A stretch of DNA of 64,000 nt from NCBI RefSeq assembly GCF_963678635.1, contig NC_087067.1:186001-250000 (forward strand), given 5' to 3'. Made by a program: the position numbers and the translations under genes. Numbering within the stretch: the stretch's first letter is position 1; the number at the start of each line of letters is the position of its first letter. This DNA comes from Symsagittifera roscoffensis. Its lineage: Eukaryota; Xenacoelomorpha; Acoela; Convolutidae. Shown in pieces: positions 13,440 through 27,060 of the stretch. The notes below the pieces were generated by a model. The model was given only the letters and a program-made list of their open reading frames with translations. It did no database searches and was not told where the DNA came from.

Positions 13440-16400
13440 TACTTCTTCGTACCTTCCCTAGGCTATTCCGTACTGTCCCAAGACTTCTTCGTACTGTCCC
13501 AAGACTTCTTTGTACTGTCCCAAGACTTCGCCGTGCTGTCCCAAGACTCCTCCGTACTGTCCCAAGACTTCTTCTTACCCTCCCAAGACTTCTTCGTACT
13601 GTCCCAATAATTCTTCGTACTGTCCCAAGACTTTTCCGTACTGTCCCAAGGCTTTTCCGTACTGCCCCAAGACTTCTTCTTACTGTCCCAAGACTTTTCT
13701 GTACTGTCCCAAGACTCTTCCGTACTGTCCCAAGACTTCTTCGTACTGTCCCAAGAATTCTTCGTACTGTCCCAAGAGTTTTCCGTACTGTCCCAAGGCT
13801 TTTCCGTACTGCCCCAAGACTTCTTCGTACCATCCCAAGACTTCTTCGTACTGTCCCAAGACTTTTCTGTACTGTCCCAAGACTCTTCCGTACTGTCCCA
13901 TGGCTTCTTCGTACTGTCCCAAGACTTCTTCGTACTGTCCCAAGACTTTTCCGTACTGTGTCAAGACTTCGCCGTGCTGTCCCAAGACTACTCCGTGCTG
14001 TCCCAACACTTCTTCGTACTGTCCAAAGACTTTTATCGTACTGTCCCAATACTTCTTCGTACTGTCCCTAGGCTATTCCGTACTGTCCCAAGACTTCTTC
14101 GTACTGTCTCAAGACTTCGCCGTACCGTGCCAAGACTTCTTCGTACTGTCCCAAGACTTTCTGTACTGTCCCAAGACTCTTCCGTACTGTCCCATGACTT
14201 CTTCGTACTGTCCCAAGACTTCTTCGTACCGTCCCAAGACTTTTCCGTACTGTGTCAAGACTTCGCCGTGCTGTCCCAAGACTACTCCGTACTGTCCCAA
14301 CACTTTTTCGTACTGTCCAATGACTTTCATTGTACTGTCCCAATACTTCTTCGCACTGTCCTAGGCTATTCCGTACTGTCCCAAGACTTCTTCGTACTGT
14401 CCCAAGACTTCTTCGTACTGTCCCAAGACTTCGCCGTGCTGTCCCAAGAATTCTTCGTACTGTCCCAAGACTTTTCCGTACTGTCCCTAGGCTCTTCCGT
14501 ACTGTCCCAAGACTTCTTCGTACTGTCCCAAGACTTCTTCGTACTGTCCCAAGACTTCGCCGTACCGTCCCAAGACTTCTTCGTGCTTTCCCAAGACTTT
14601 TCTGTACTGTCCCAAGACTTTTCCGTACTGTGTCAAGACTTCGCCGTGCTGTCCCAAGACTACTCCGTACTGTCCCAACACTTCTTCGTACTGTCCAAAG
14701 ACTTTAATCGTACTGTCCCAAGACTTTTCTGTACTGTCCCAAGACTCTTCCGTACTGTCCCATGACTTCTTCGTACTGTCCCAAGACTTCTTCGTACTGT
14801 CCCAAGACTTTTCCGTACTGTGTCAAGACTTCGCCGTGCTGTCCCAAGACTACTCCGTACTGTCCCAACACTTCTTCGTACTGTCCAAAGACTTTTATCG
14901 TACTGTCCCAAGACTTTTCTGTACTGTCCCAAGACTCTTCCGTACTGTCCCATGACTTCTTCGTACTGTCCCAAGACTTCTTCGTACCGTCCCTAGGCTA
15001 TTCCGTACTGTCCCAAGACTTCTTCGTACTGTCCCAAGACTTCGCCGTACCGTGCCAAAACTTCTTCGTACTGTCCCAAGACTTTCTGTACTGTCCCAAG
15101 ACTCTTCCGTACTGTCCCGTGAATTCTTCGTACTGTCCCAAGACTTCTTCGTACTGTCCCAAGACTTTTCCGTACTGTGTCAAGACTTCGCCGTGCTGTC
15201 CCAAGACTACTCCGTACTGTCCCAACACTTCTTCGTACTGTCCAAAGACTTTCATCGTACTGTCCCAATTCTTCTTCGTACTGTCCCTAGGCTATTCCGT
15301 ACTGTCCCAGGACTTCTTCGTACTGTCCCAAGACTTCGCCGTGCTGTCCCAAGAATTCTTCGTACTGTCCCAAGACTTTTCCGTACTCTCCCTAGGCTCT
15401 TCCGTACTGTCCCAAGACTTCTTTGTACTGTCTCAAGACTTCTTCGTACTGTCCCAAGACTTCGCCGCACCGTCTCAAGACTTCTTCGTGCTGTCCCAAG
15501 ACTTTTCTGTACTGTCCCAAGACTTTTCCCTACTGTGTCAAGACTTCGCCGTGCTGTCCCAAGACTACTCCGTACTGTCCCAACACTTCTTCGTACTGTC
15601 CAAAGACTTTAATCGTACTGTCCCAAGACTTTTCTGTACTGTCCCAAGACTCTTCCGTACTGTCCCATGACTTCTTCGTACTGTCCCAAGACTTCTTCGT
15701 ACTGTCCCAAGACTTTTCCGTACTGTGTCAAGACTTCGCCGTGCTGTCCCAAGACTACTCCGTACTGTCCCAACACTTCTTCGTACTGTCCTAAGACTTT
15801 AATCGTACTGTCACAAGACTTTTCTGTACTGTCCCAAGACTCTTCCGTACTGTCCCATGACTTCTTCGTACTGTCTGAAGACTTCTTCGTACTGTCCCAA
15901 GACTTTTCCGTACTGTCCCAAGACTTCGCCTTACCGTGCCAAGACTTCTTCGTACTGTCCCAAGACTTTCTGTACTGTCCCAAGACTCTTCCGTACTGTC
16001 CCATGACTTCTTCGTACTGTCCCAAGACTTCTTCGTACTGTCCCAAGACTTTTCCGTACTGTCCCAACACTTCTTAGTACTGTCCAAAGACTTTCATCGT
16101 ACTGTCCCAATACTTCTTCGTACTTTCCCTAGGCTATTCCGTACTGTCCCAAGACTTCTTCGTACTGTCCCAAGACTTCTTCGTAATGTCCCAAGACTTC
16201 GCCGTACTGTCCCAAGAATTCTTCGTACTGTCCCAAGACTTTTCCGTACTGTCCCTAGGCTCTTCCGTACTGTTAATACTTCTTCGTACTTTCCCTAGGC
16301 TATTCCGTACTGTCCCAAGACTTCTTCGTACTGTCCCAAGACTTCTTCGTAATGTCCCAAGACTTCGCCGTACTGTCCCAAGAATTCTTCGTACTGTCCC

Positions 16401-16562
16401 AAGACTTTTCCGTACTGTCCCTAGGCTCTTCCGTACTGTCCCAAGACTTCTTCGTACTGTCCCAAGACTACTCCGTACTGTCCCAACACTTCTTCGTACT
16501 GTCCAAAGACTTTAATCGTACTGTCCCGATACTTCTTCGTACTGTCCCAAGACTTTTCCGTA

Positions 16563-19500
16563 ATGTGTCAAGACTTCGCCGTGCTGTCCCAAGACTACTC
16601 CGTACTGTCCCAACACTTCTTCGTACTGTCCAAAGACTTTCATCGTACTGTCCCAATACTTCTTCGTACTGTCCCTAGGCTATTCCGTACTGTCCCAAGA
16701 CTTCTTCGTACTGTCCCAAGACTTCTTCGTACTGTCCCAAGACTTCGCCGTACTGTCCCAAGAATTCTTCGTACTGTCCCAAGACTTTTCCGTACTGTCC
16801 CTAGGCTCTTCCGTACTGTCCCAAGACTTCTTCGTACTGTCCCAAGACTTCTTCGTACTGTCCCAAGACTTCGCCGTACCGTCCCAAGACTTCTTCGTGT
16901 TGTCCCAAGACTTTTCTGTACTGTCCCAAGACTTTTCCGTACTGTGTCAAGACTTCGCCGTGCTGTCCCAAGACTACTCCGTACTGTCCCAACACTTCTT
17001 CGTACTGTCCAAAGACTTTAATCGTACTGTCCCGATACTTCTTCGTACTGTCCCAAGACTTCTTCGTACTGTCCCAAAACTTTTCCGTAATGTGTCAAGA
17101 CTTCGCCGTGCTGTCCCAAGACTACTCCGTACTGTCCCAACACTTCTTCTTACTGTCCAAAGACTTTAATCGTACTGTCCCAAGACTTTTCTGTACTGTC
17201 CCAAGACTCTTCCGTACTGTCCCAAGACTTCTTCGTACAGTCCCAAGACTTCTTCGTACTGTCCCAAGACTTCGCCGTACCGTGCCAAGACTTCTTCGTA
17301 CTGTCCCAAGACTTTCTGTACTGTCCCAAGACTCTTCCGTACTGTCCCATGACTTCTTCGTACTGTCCCAAGACTTCTTCGTACTGTCCCAAGACTTTTC
17401 CGTACTGTGTGAAGACTTCGCCGTGCTGTCCCAAGAATACTCCGTACTGTCCCAACACTTCTTCGTACTGTCCAAAGACTTTCATCGTACTGTCCCAATA
17501 CTTCTTCGTACTGTCCCTAGGCTATTCCGTACTGTCCCAAGACTTCTTCGTACTGTCCCAAGACTTCTTCGTACTGTCCCAAGACTTCGCCGTGCTGTCC
17601 CAAGATTTCTTCGTACTGTCCCAAGACTTCTTCGTACTGTCCCAAGACTTCTTCGTACTGTCCCAAGACTTCGCCGTACCGTGCCAAGACTTCTTCGTAC
17701 TGTCCCAAGACTTTCTGTACTGTCCCAAGACTCTTCCGTACTGTCCCATGACTTCTTCGTACTGTCCCAAGACTTCTTCGTACTGCCCCAAGACTTTTCC
17801 GTACTGTGTCAAGACTTCGCCGTGCTGTCCCAAGACTACTCCGTACTGTCCCAACACTTCTTCGTACTGTCCAAAGACTTTAATCGTACTGTCCCAAGAC
17901 TTTTCTGTACTGTCCCAAGACTCTTCCGTACTGTCCCATGACTTCTTCGTACTGTCCCAAGACTTCTTCGTACTGTCCCAAGACTTTTCCGTACTGTGTC
18001 AAGACTTCGCCGTGCTGTCCCAAGACTACTCCGTACTGTCCCAACACTTCTTCGTACTGTCCTAAGACTTTAATCGTACTGTCACAAGACTTTTCTGTAC
18101 TGTCCCAAGACTCTTATGTACTGTCCCATGACTTCTTCGTACTGTCCGAAGACTTCTTCGTACTGTCCCAAGACTTTTGCGTACTGTCCCAAGACTTCGC
18201 CTTACCGTGCCAAGACTTCTTCGTACTGTCCCAAGACTTTCTGTACTGTCCCAAGACTCTTCCGTACTGTCCCATGACTTCTTCGTACTGTCCCAAGACT
18301 TCTTCGTACTGTCCCAAGACTTTTCCGTACTGTCCCAACACTTCTTCGTACTGTCCAAAGACTTTCATCGTACTGTCCCAATACTTCTTCGTACTGTCCC
18401 TAGGCTATTCCGTACTGTCCCAAGACTTCTTCGTACTGTCCCAAGACTTCTTCGTAATGTCCCAAGACTTCGCCGTACTGTCCCAAGAATTCTTCGTACT
18501 GTCCCAAGACTTTTCCGTACTGTCCCTAGGCTCTTCCGTACTGTCCCAAGACTTCTTCGTACTGTCCCAAGACTACTCCGTACTGTCCCAACACTTCTTC
18601 GTACTGTCCAAAGACTTTAATCGTACTGTCCCGATACTTCTTCGTACTGTCCCAAGACTTCTTCGTACTGTCCCAAGACTTTTCCGTAATGTGTCAAGAC
18701 TTCGCCGTGCTGTCCCAAGACTACTCCGTACTGTCCCAACACTTCTTCGTACTGTCCAAAGACTTTCATCGTACTGTCCCAATACTTCTTCGTACTGTCC
18801 CTAGGCTATTCCGTACTGTCCCAAGACTTCTTCGTACTGTCCCAAGACTTCTTCGTACTGTCCCAAGACTTCGCCGTACTGTCCCAAGAATTCTTCGTAC
18901 TGTCCCAAGACTTTTCCGTACTGTCCCTAGGCTCTTCCGTACTGTCCCAAGACTTCTTCGTACTGTCCCAAGACTTCTTCGTACTGTCCCAAGACTTCGC
19001 CGTACCGTCCCAAGACTTCTTCGTGTTGTCCCAAGACTTTTCTGTACTGTCCCAAGACTTTTCCGTACTGTGTCAAGACTTCGCCGTGCTGTCCCAAGAC
19101 TACTCCGTACTGTCCCAACACTTCTTCGTACTGTCCAAAGACTTTAATCGTACTGTCCCGATACTTCTTCGTACTGTCCCAAGACTTCTTCGTACTGTCC
19201 CAAGACTTTTCCGTAATGTGTCAAGACTTCGCCGTGCTGTCCCAAGACTACTCCGTACTGTCCCAACACTTCTTCTTACTGTCCAAAGACTTTAATCGTA
19301 CTGTCCCAAGACTTTTCTGTACTGTCCCAAGACTCTTCCGTACTGTCCCAAGACTTCTTCGTACAGTCCCAAGACTTCTTCGTACTGTCCCAAGACTTCG
19401 CCGTACCGTGCCAAGACTTCTTCGTACTGTCCCAAGACTTTCTGTACTGTCCCAAGACTCTTCCGTACTGTCCCATGACTTCTTCGTACTGTCCCAAGAC

Positions 19501-22010
19501 TTCTTCGTACTGTCCCAAGACTTTTCCGTACTGTGTGAAGACTTCGCCGTGCTGTCCCAAGAATACTCCGTACTGTCCCAACACTTCTTCGTACTGTCCA
19601 AAGACTTTCATCGTACTGTCCCAATACTTCTTCGTACTGTCCCTAGGCTATTCCGTACTGTCCCAAGACTTCTTCGTACTGTCCCAAGACTTCTTCGTAC
19701 TGTCCCAAGACTTCGTCGTGCTGTCCCAAGATTTCTTCGTACTGTCCCAAGACTTCTTCGTACTGTCCCGAGACTTCTTCGTACTGTCCCAAGACTTCGC
19801 CGTACCGTGCCAAGACTTCTTCGTACTGTCCCAAGACTTTCTGTACTGTCCCAAGACTCTTCCGTACTGTCCCATGACTTCTTCGTACTGTCCCAAGACT
19901 TCTTCGTACTGCCCCAAGACTTTTCCGTACTGTGTCAAGACTTCGCCGTGCTGTCCCAAGACTACTCCGTACTGTCCCAACACTTCTTCGTACTGTCCAA
20001 AGAATTTAATCGTACTGTCCCAAGACTTTTCTGTACTGTCCCAAGACTCTTCCGTACTGTCCCATGACTTCTTCGTACTGTCCCAAGACTTCTTCGTACT
20101 GTCCCAAGACTTTTCCGTACTGTGTCAAGACTTCGCCGTGCTGTCCCAAGACTACTCCGTACTGTCCCAACACTTCTTCGTACTGTCCTAAGACTTTAAT
20201 CGTACTGTCACAAGACTTTTCTGTACTGTCCCAAGACTCTTATGTACTGTCCCATGACTTCTTCGTACTGTCCGAAGACTTCTTCGTACTGTCCCAAGAC
20301 TTTTCCGTACTGTCCCAAGACTTCGCCTTACCGTGCCAAGACTTCTTCGTACTGTCCCAAGACTTTCTGTACTGTCCCAAGACTCTTCCGTACTGTCCCA
20401 TGACTTCTTCGTACTGTCCCAAGACTTCTTCGTACTGTCCCAAGACTTTTCCGTACTGTCCCAACACTTCTTCGTACTGTCCAAAGACTTTCATCGTACT
20501 GTCCCAATACTTCTTCGTACTGTCCCTAGGCTATTCCGTACTGTCCCAAGACTTCTTCGTACTGTCCCAAGACTTCTTCGTAATGTCCCAAGACTTCGCC
20601 GTACTGTCCCAAGAATTCTTCGTACTGTCCCAAGACTTTTCCGTACTGTCCCTAGGCTCTTCCGTACTGTCCCAACACTTCTTCGTACTGTCCAAAGACT
20701 TTAATCGTACTGTCCCGATACTTCTTCGTACTGTCCCAAGACTTCTTCGTACTGTCCCAAGACTTTTCCGTAATGTGTCAAGACTTCGCCGTGCTGTCCC
20801 AAGACTACTCCGTACTGTCCCAACACTTCTTCGTACTGTCCAAAGACTTTCATCGTACTGTCCCAATACTTCTTCGTACTGTCCCTAGGCTATTCCGTAC
20901 TGTCCCAAGACTTCTTCGTACTGTCCCAAGACTTCTTCGTACTGTCCCAAGACTTCGCCGTACTGTCCCAAGAATTCTTCGTACTGTCCCAAGACTTTTC
21001 CGTACTGTCCCTAGGCTCTTCCGTACTGTCCCAAGACTTCTTCGTACTGTCCCAAGACTTCTTCGTACTGTCCCAAGACTTCTTCGTACTGTCCCAAGAC
21101 TTCGCCGTACCGTCCCAAGACTTCTTCGTGTTGTCCCAAGACTTTTCTGTACTGTCCCAAGACTTTTCCGTACTGTGTCAAGACTTCGCCGTGCTGTCCC
21201 AAGACTACTCCGTACTGTCCCAACACTTCTTCGTACTGTCCAAAGACTTTAATCGTACTGTCCCGATACTTCTTCGTAATGTCCCAAGACTTCTTCGTAC
21301 TGTCCCAAGACTTTTCCGTAATGTGTCAAGACTTCGCCGTGCTGTCCCAAGACTACTCCGTACTGTCCCAACACTTCTTCTTACTGTCCAAAGACTTTAA
21401 TCGTACTGTCCCAAGACTTTTCTGTACTGTCCCAAGACTCTTCCGTACTGTCCCAAGACTTCTTCGTACAGTCCCAAGACTTCTTCGTACTGTCCCAAGA
21501 CTTCGCCGTACCGTGCCAAGACTTCTTTGTACTGTCCCAAGACTTTCTGTACTGTCCCAAGACTCTTCCGTACTGTCCCATGACTTCTTCGTACTGTCCC
21601 AAGACTTCTTCGTACTGTCCCAAGACTTTTCCGTACTGTGTGAAGACTTCGCCGTGCTGTCCCAAGAATACTCCGTACTGTCCCAACACTTCTTCGTACT
21701 GTCCAAAGACTTTCATCGTACTGTCCCAATACTTCTTCGTACTGTCCCTAGGCTATTCCGTACTGTCCCAAGACTTCTTCGTACTGTCCCAAGACTTCTT
21801 CGTACTGTCCCAAGACTTCGCCGTGCTGTCCCAAGATTTCTTCGTACTGTCCCAAGACTTCTTCGTACTGTCCCAAGACTTCTTCGTACTGTCCCAAGAC
21901 TTCGCCGTACCGTGCCAAGACTTCTTCGTACTGTCCCAAGACTTTCTGTACTGTCCCAAGACTCTTCCGTACTGTCCCATGACTTCTTCGTACTGTCCCA
22001 AGACTTCTTC
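16563..22010 (+). repeat. Three successive copies of a ~2.1-kb satellite block
   Basis: Copy 1 runs about 16,563-18,688 and copy 2 starts at 18,689, an offset of 2,126 bp, with very few differences. Copy 2 is shortened by 42 bp (two monomers) near 20,670, so copy 3 starts at 20,773. Copy 3 gains one monomer near 21,070 and stays collinear to about 22,010. Rare variants such as GTACAGTCC, GTGTGAAGAC and CCAAGAATACTCC are shared by all copies. This is the largest recent amplification visible in the array. Confidence 0.9.
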
Positions 22011-22329
22011 GTACTGCCCCAAGACTTTTCCGTACTGTGTGAAGACTTCGCCGTGCTGTCCCAAGAATACTCCGTACTGTCCCAACAATTCTTCGTACTG
22101 TCCAAAGACTTTCATCGTACTGTCCCAATACTTCTTCGTACTGTCCCTAGGCTATTCCGTACTGTCCCAAGACTTCTTCGTACTGTCCCAAGACTTCTTC
22201 GTACTGTCCCAAGACTTCGCCGTGCTGTCCCAAGATTTCTTCGTACTGTCCCAAGACTTTTCCGTACTGTCCCTAGGCTCTTCCGTACTGTCCCAAGACT
22301 TCTTCGTACTGTCCCAAGACTTCTTCGTA

Positions 22330-24030
22330 CTGTCCCAAGACTTCGCCGTACCGTCCCAAGACTTCTTCGTGCTGTCCCAAGACTTTTCTGTACTGTCCCA
22401 AGACTTTTCCGTACTCTGTCAAGACTTCGCCGTGCTGTTCCAAGACTACTCCGTACTGTCCCAACACATCTTCGTACTGTCCAAAGACTTTAATCGTACT
22501 GTCCCAAGACTTTTCTGTACTGTCCCAAGACTCTTCCGTACTGTCCCATGACTTCTTCGTACTGTCCCAAGACTTCTTCGTACTGTCCCAAGACTTTTCC
22601 GTACTGTGTCAAGACTTCGCCGTGCTGTCCCAAGACTACTCCTTACTGTCCCAACACTTCTTCGTACTGTCCAAAGACTTTAATCGTACTGTCACAAGAC
22701 TTTTCTGTACTGTCCCAAGACTCTTCCGTACTGTCCCATGACTTCTTCGTACTGTCCCAAGACTTCTTCGTACTGTCCCAAGACTTTTCCGTACTGTGTC
22801 AAGACTTCGCCGTGCTGTCCCAAGACTACTCCGTACTATCCTAACACTTCTTCGTACTGTCCAAAGACTTTAATCGTACTGTCCCAATACTTCTTCGTAC
22901 TGTCCCAAGACTTCTTCGTACTGTCACAAGACTTTTCCGTACTGTGTCAAGACTTCGCCGTACTGTCCCAAGACTCCTCCGTACTGTCCCAACACTTCTT
23001 CGTACTGTCCAAAAACTTTAATCATACTGTCCCAAGACTTCTTCGTACTGTCCCAAAACTTTTCCGTGCTGTGTCAAAACTTCGCCGTGCTGTCCCAAGA
23101 CTTCTTCGTGCTGTCCCAAGACTTTTCTGTACTGTCCCAAGACTTTTCCGTACTCTGTCAAGACTTCGCCGTACTGTCCCAAGACTCCTCCGTACTGTCC
23201 CAACACTTCTTCGTACTGTCCAAAAACTTTAATCATACTGTCCCAAGACTTCTTCGTACTGTCCCAAGACTTCTTCGTACTGTCCCAAGACTTCGCCGTA
23301 CCGTCCCAAGACTTCTTCGTGCTGTCCCAAGACTTTTCTGTACTGTCCCAAGACTTTTCCGTACTCTGTCAAGACTTCGCCGTGCTGTTCCAAGACTACT
23401 CCGTACTGTCCCAACACATCTTCGTACTGTCCAAAGACTTTAATCGTACTGTCCCAAGACTTTTCTGTACTGTCCCAAGACTCTTCCGTACTGTCCCATG
23501 ACTTCTTCGTACTGTCCCAAGACTTCTTCGTACTGTCCCAAGACTTTTCCGTACTGTGTCAAGACTTCGCCGTGCTGTCCCAAGACTACTCCTTACTGTC
23601 CCAACACTTCTTCGTACTGTCCAAAGACTTTAATCGTACTGTCACAAGACTTTTCTGTACTGTCCCAAGACTCTTCCGTACTGTCCCATGACTTCTTCGT
23701 ACTGTCCCAAGACTTCTTCGTACTGTCCCAAGACTTTTCCGTACTGTGTCAAGACTTCGCCGTGCTGTCCCAAGACTACTCCGTACTATCCTAACACTTC
23801 TTCGTACTGTCCAAAGACTTTAATCGTACTGTCCCAATACTTCTTCGTACTGTCCCAAGACTTCTTCGTACTGTCACAAGACTTTTCCGTACTGTGTCAA
23901 GACTTCGCCGTACTGTCCCAAGACTCCTCCGTACTGTCCCAACACTTCTTCGTACTGTCCAAAAACTTTAATCATACTGTCCCAAGACTTCTTCGTACTG
24001 TCCCAAAACTTTTCCGTGCTGTGTCAAAAC
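22330..24030 (+). repeat. Satellite block duplicated at 950-bp offset
   Basis: The rare variants CTGTTCCAAGACTACTCC, CAACACATCTTC, CTATCCTAACAC and CCAAAAACTTTAATCAT each occur twice, 950 bp apart (for example near 22,436 and 23,386). The two copies are almost identical and adjacent. Confidence 0.88.
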
Positions 24031-24479
24031 TTCGCCGTGCTGTCCCAAGACTACTCCGTTTTGTCCCAACACTTCTTCGTACTGTCCAAAGACTTTAATC
24101 GTACTGTCCCAATACTTCTTCGTACTGTCCCAAGACTTCTTCGTACTGTCCCAAGACATTTCCGTATTGTGTCAAGACTTCGCCGTGCTGTCCCAAGACT
24201 CCTCCGTACTGTCCCAACACTTCTTCGTACTGTCCAAAGACTTTAATCGTACTGTCCCAAGACTTTTCTGTACTGTCCCAAGACTCCTCCGTACTGTCCC
24301 TGACTTCTTCGTACTGTCTCAAGACTTCTTCGTACTGTCCCAAGACTTTTCCGTACTGTGTCAAGACTTCGCCGTGCTGTCCTAAGACTACTCCGTACTG
24401 TCCCAACACTTCTTCGTACTGTCCAAAGACTTTAATCGTACTGTCCCAATACTTCTTCGTACTGTCCCTAGGCTCTTCC

Positions 24480-27060
24480 GTACTGCCCCAAGACTTCTTC
24501 GTACTGTCCCATGACTTCTTCGTACTGTCCCAAGACTTCTTCGTACTGTCCCAAGACTTTTCCGTACTGTGTCAAGACTTCGCCGTGCTGTCCTAAGACT
24601 ACTCCGTACTGTCCCAACACTTCTTCGTACTGTCCAAAGACTTTAATCGTACTGTCCCAATACTTCTTCGTACTGTCCCTAGGCTCTTTCGTACTGTCCC
24701 ATGACTTCTTCGTACTGTCCCAAGACTTCTTCGTACTGTCCCAAAACTTTTCCGTACTGTGTCAAGACTTCGCCGTGCGGTCCCAAGACTACTCCGTACT
24801 GTCCCAACACTTCTTCGTACTGTCCAAAGACTTTAATCGTACTGTCCCAATACTTCTTCGTACTGTCCCAAGACTTCTTCGTACTGTCCCAAGACTTTTC
24901 CGTACTGTGTCAAGACTTCGCCGTGCTGTCCCAAGACTACTCCGTACTGTCCCAACACTTTTTCGTACTGTACAAAGACTTTAATCGTACTGTCCCAAGA
25001 CTTCTTCGTACCGTCCCAAGACTTCTTCTTACTGTCCCAAGACTTTTCTGTACTGTCCAAAGACTCTTCCGTACTGTCCCATGACTTCTTCGTACTGTCC
25101 CAAGACTTCTTCGTACTGTCCCAAGACTTTTCCGTACTATGTCAAGACTTCGCCGTGCTGTCCCAAGACTACTCCGTACTGTCCCAACACTTCTTCGTAC
25201 TGTCCAAAGACTTTAATCGTACTGTCCCAAGACTTTTCTGTACTGTCCCAAGACTCTTCCGTACTGTCACATGATTTCTTCGTACTGTCCCAAGACTTCT
25301 TCGTACTGTCCCAAGACTTCTTCGTACTGTCCCAAGACTTTTCCGTACTGTGTCAAGACTTCGCCGTGCTGTCCCAAGACTACTCCGTACTATCCCAACA
25401 CTTCTTCGTACTGTCCAAAGACTTTAATCGTACTGTCCCAATACTGCTTCGTACTGTCCCAAGACTTCTTCGTACTGTCCCAAGACTTTTCCGTACTGTG
25501 TCAAGACTTCGCCGTGCTGTCCCAAGACTACTCCGTACTGTCCCAATACTTCTTCGTACTGTCCAAAGACTTTAATCGTACTGTCCCAATACTTCTTCGT
25601 ACTGTCCCAAGACTTCTTCGTACTGTCCCAAGACTTTTCCGTATTGTGTCAAGACTTCGCCGTGCTGTCCCAAGACTACTCCGTACTGTCCCAACACTTC
25701 TTCATACTGTCCACAGACTTTAATCGTACCGTCCCAAGACTTTTCTGTACTGTCCCAAGACTCTTCCGTACTGTCCCATGACTTCTTCGTACTGTCTCAA
25801 GACTTCTTCGTACTGTCCCAAGATTTTTCCGTACTGTGTCAAGACTTCGCCGTGCTGTCCCAAGACTACTCCGTACTGTCCCAACACTTCTTCGTACTGT
25901 CCAAAGACTTTAATCGTACTGTCCCAATACTTCTTCGTACTGTCCCTAGGCTCTTCCGTACTGTCCCAAGACTTCTTCGTACTGTCACATGACTTCTTCG
26001 TACTGTCCCAAGACTTCTTCGTACTGTCCCAAGACTTTTCCGTACTGTGTCAAGACTTCGCCGTGCTGTCCCAAGACTACTCCGTACTGTCCCAACACTT
26101 CTTCGTACTGTCCAAAGACTTTAATCGTACTGTCCCAATACTTCTTCGTACTGTCCCTAGGCTCTTCCGTACTGTCCCATGACTTCTTCGTACTGTCCCA
26201 AGACTTCTTCGTACTGTCCCAAGACTTTTCCGTACTGTGTCAAGACTTCGCCGTGCTGTCCCAAGACTACTCCGTACTGTCCCAACACTTCTTCGTACTG
26301 TCCAAAGACTTTAATCGTGCTGTCCCAATACTTCTTCGTACTGTCCCTAGGCTCTTCCGTACTGTCCCAAGACTTCTTCGTACTGTCCCATGACTTCTTC
26401 GTACTGTCCCAAGACTTCTTCGTACTGTCCAAAGACTTTTCCGTACTGTGTCAAATGTTCGCCGTGCTGTCCCAAGACTACTCCGTACTTTCCCAACACT
26501 TCTTCGTACTGTCCAAAGACTTTAATCGTACTGCCCCAATACTTTTCGTACTGTCCCTAGGCTCTTCCGTACTGTCCCATGACTTCTTCGTACTGTCCCA
26601 AGACTTCTTCGTACTGTCCCAAGACTTTTCCGTACTGTGTTAAGACTTCGCCGTGCTGTCCCAAGACTACTCCGTACTGTCCCAACACTTCTTCGTACTG
26701 TCCAAAGACTTTAATCGTACTGTCCCAATACTTCTTCGTACTGTCCCTAGGCTCTTCCGTACTGTCCCAAGACTTCTTCGTACTGTCCCATGACTTCTTC
26801 GTACTGTCCCAAGACTTCTTCGTACTGTCCCAAGACTACTCCGTACTGTCCCAACACTTCTTCGTACTGTCCAAAGACTTTAATCGTACTGTCCCAATAC
26901 TTCTTCGTACTGTCCCTAGGCTCTTCCGTACTGTCCCATGAATTCTTCGTACTGTCCCAAGACATCTTCGTACTGTACCAAGACTTTTCCGTACTGTGTC
27001 AAGACTTCGCCGTGCTGTCCCAAGACTACTCCGTACTGTCCCAACACTTCTTCGTACTAT
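24480..27060 (+). repeat. Short-form HOR region (190/211-bp units)
   Basis: Units that elsewhere reach 463 bp are here reduced to 9 or 10 monomers plus one extra base. Successive CCCATGACTTCTTCG starts lie 190 or 211 bp apart (24,511 to 24,701; 25,778 to 25,989 to 26,179; 26,579 to 26,790). The GCTCTTCC monomer after CCCTAG joins directly to the CCCATG monomer, so the internal half of the full HOR is missing. Confidence 0.8.
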
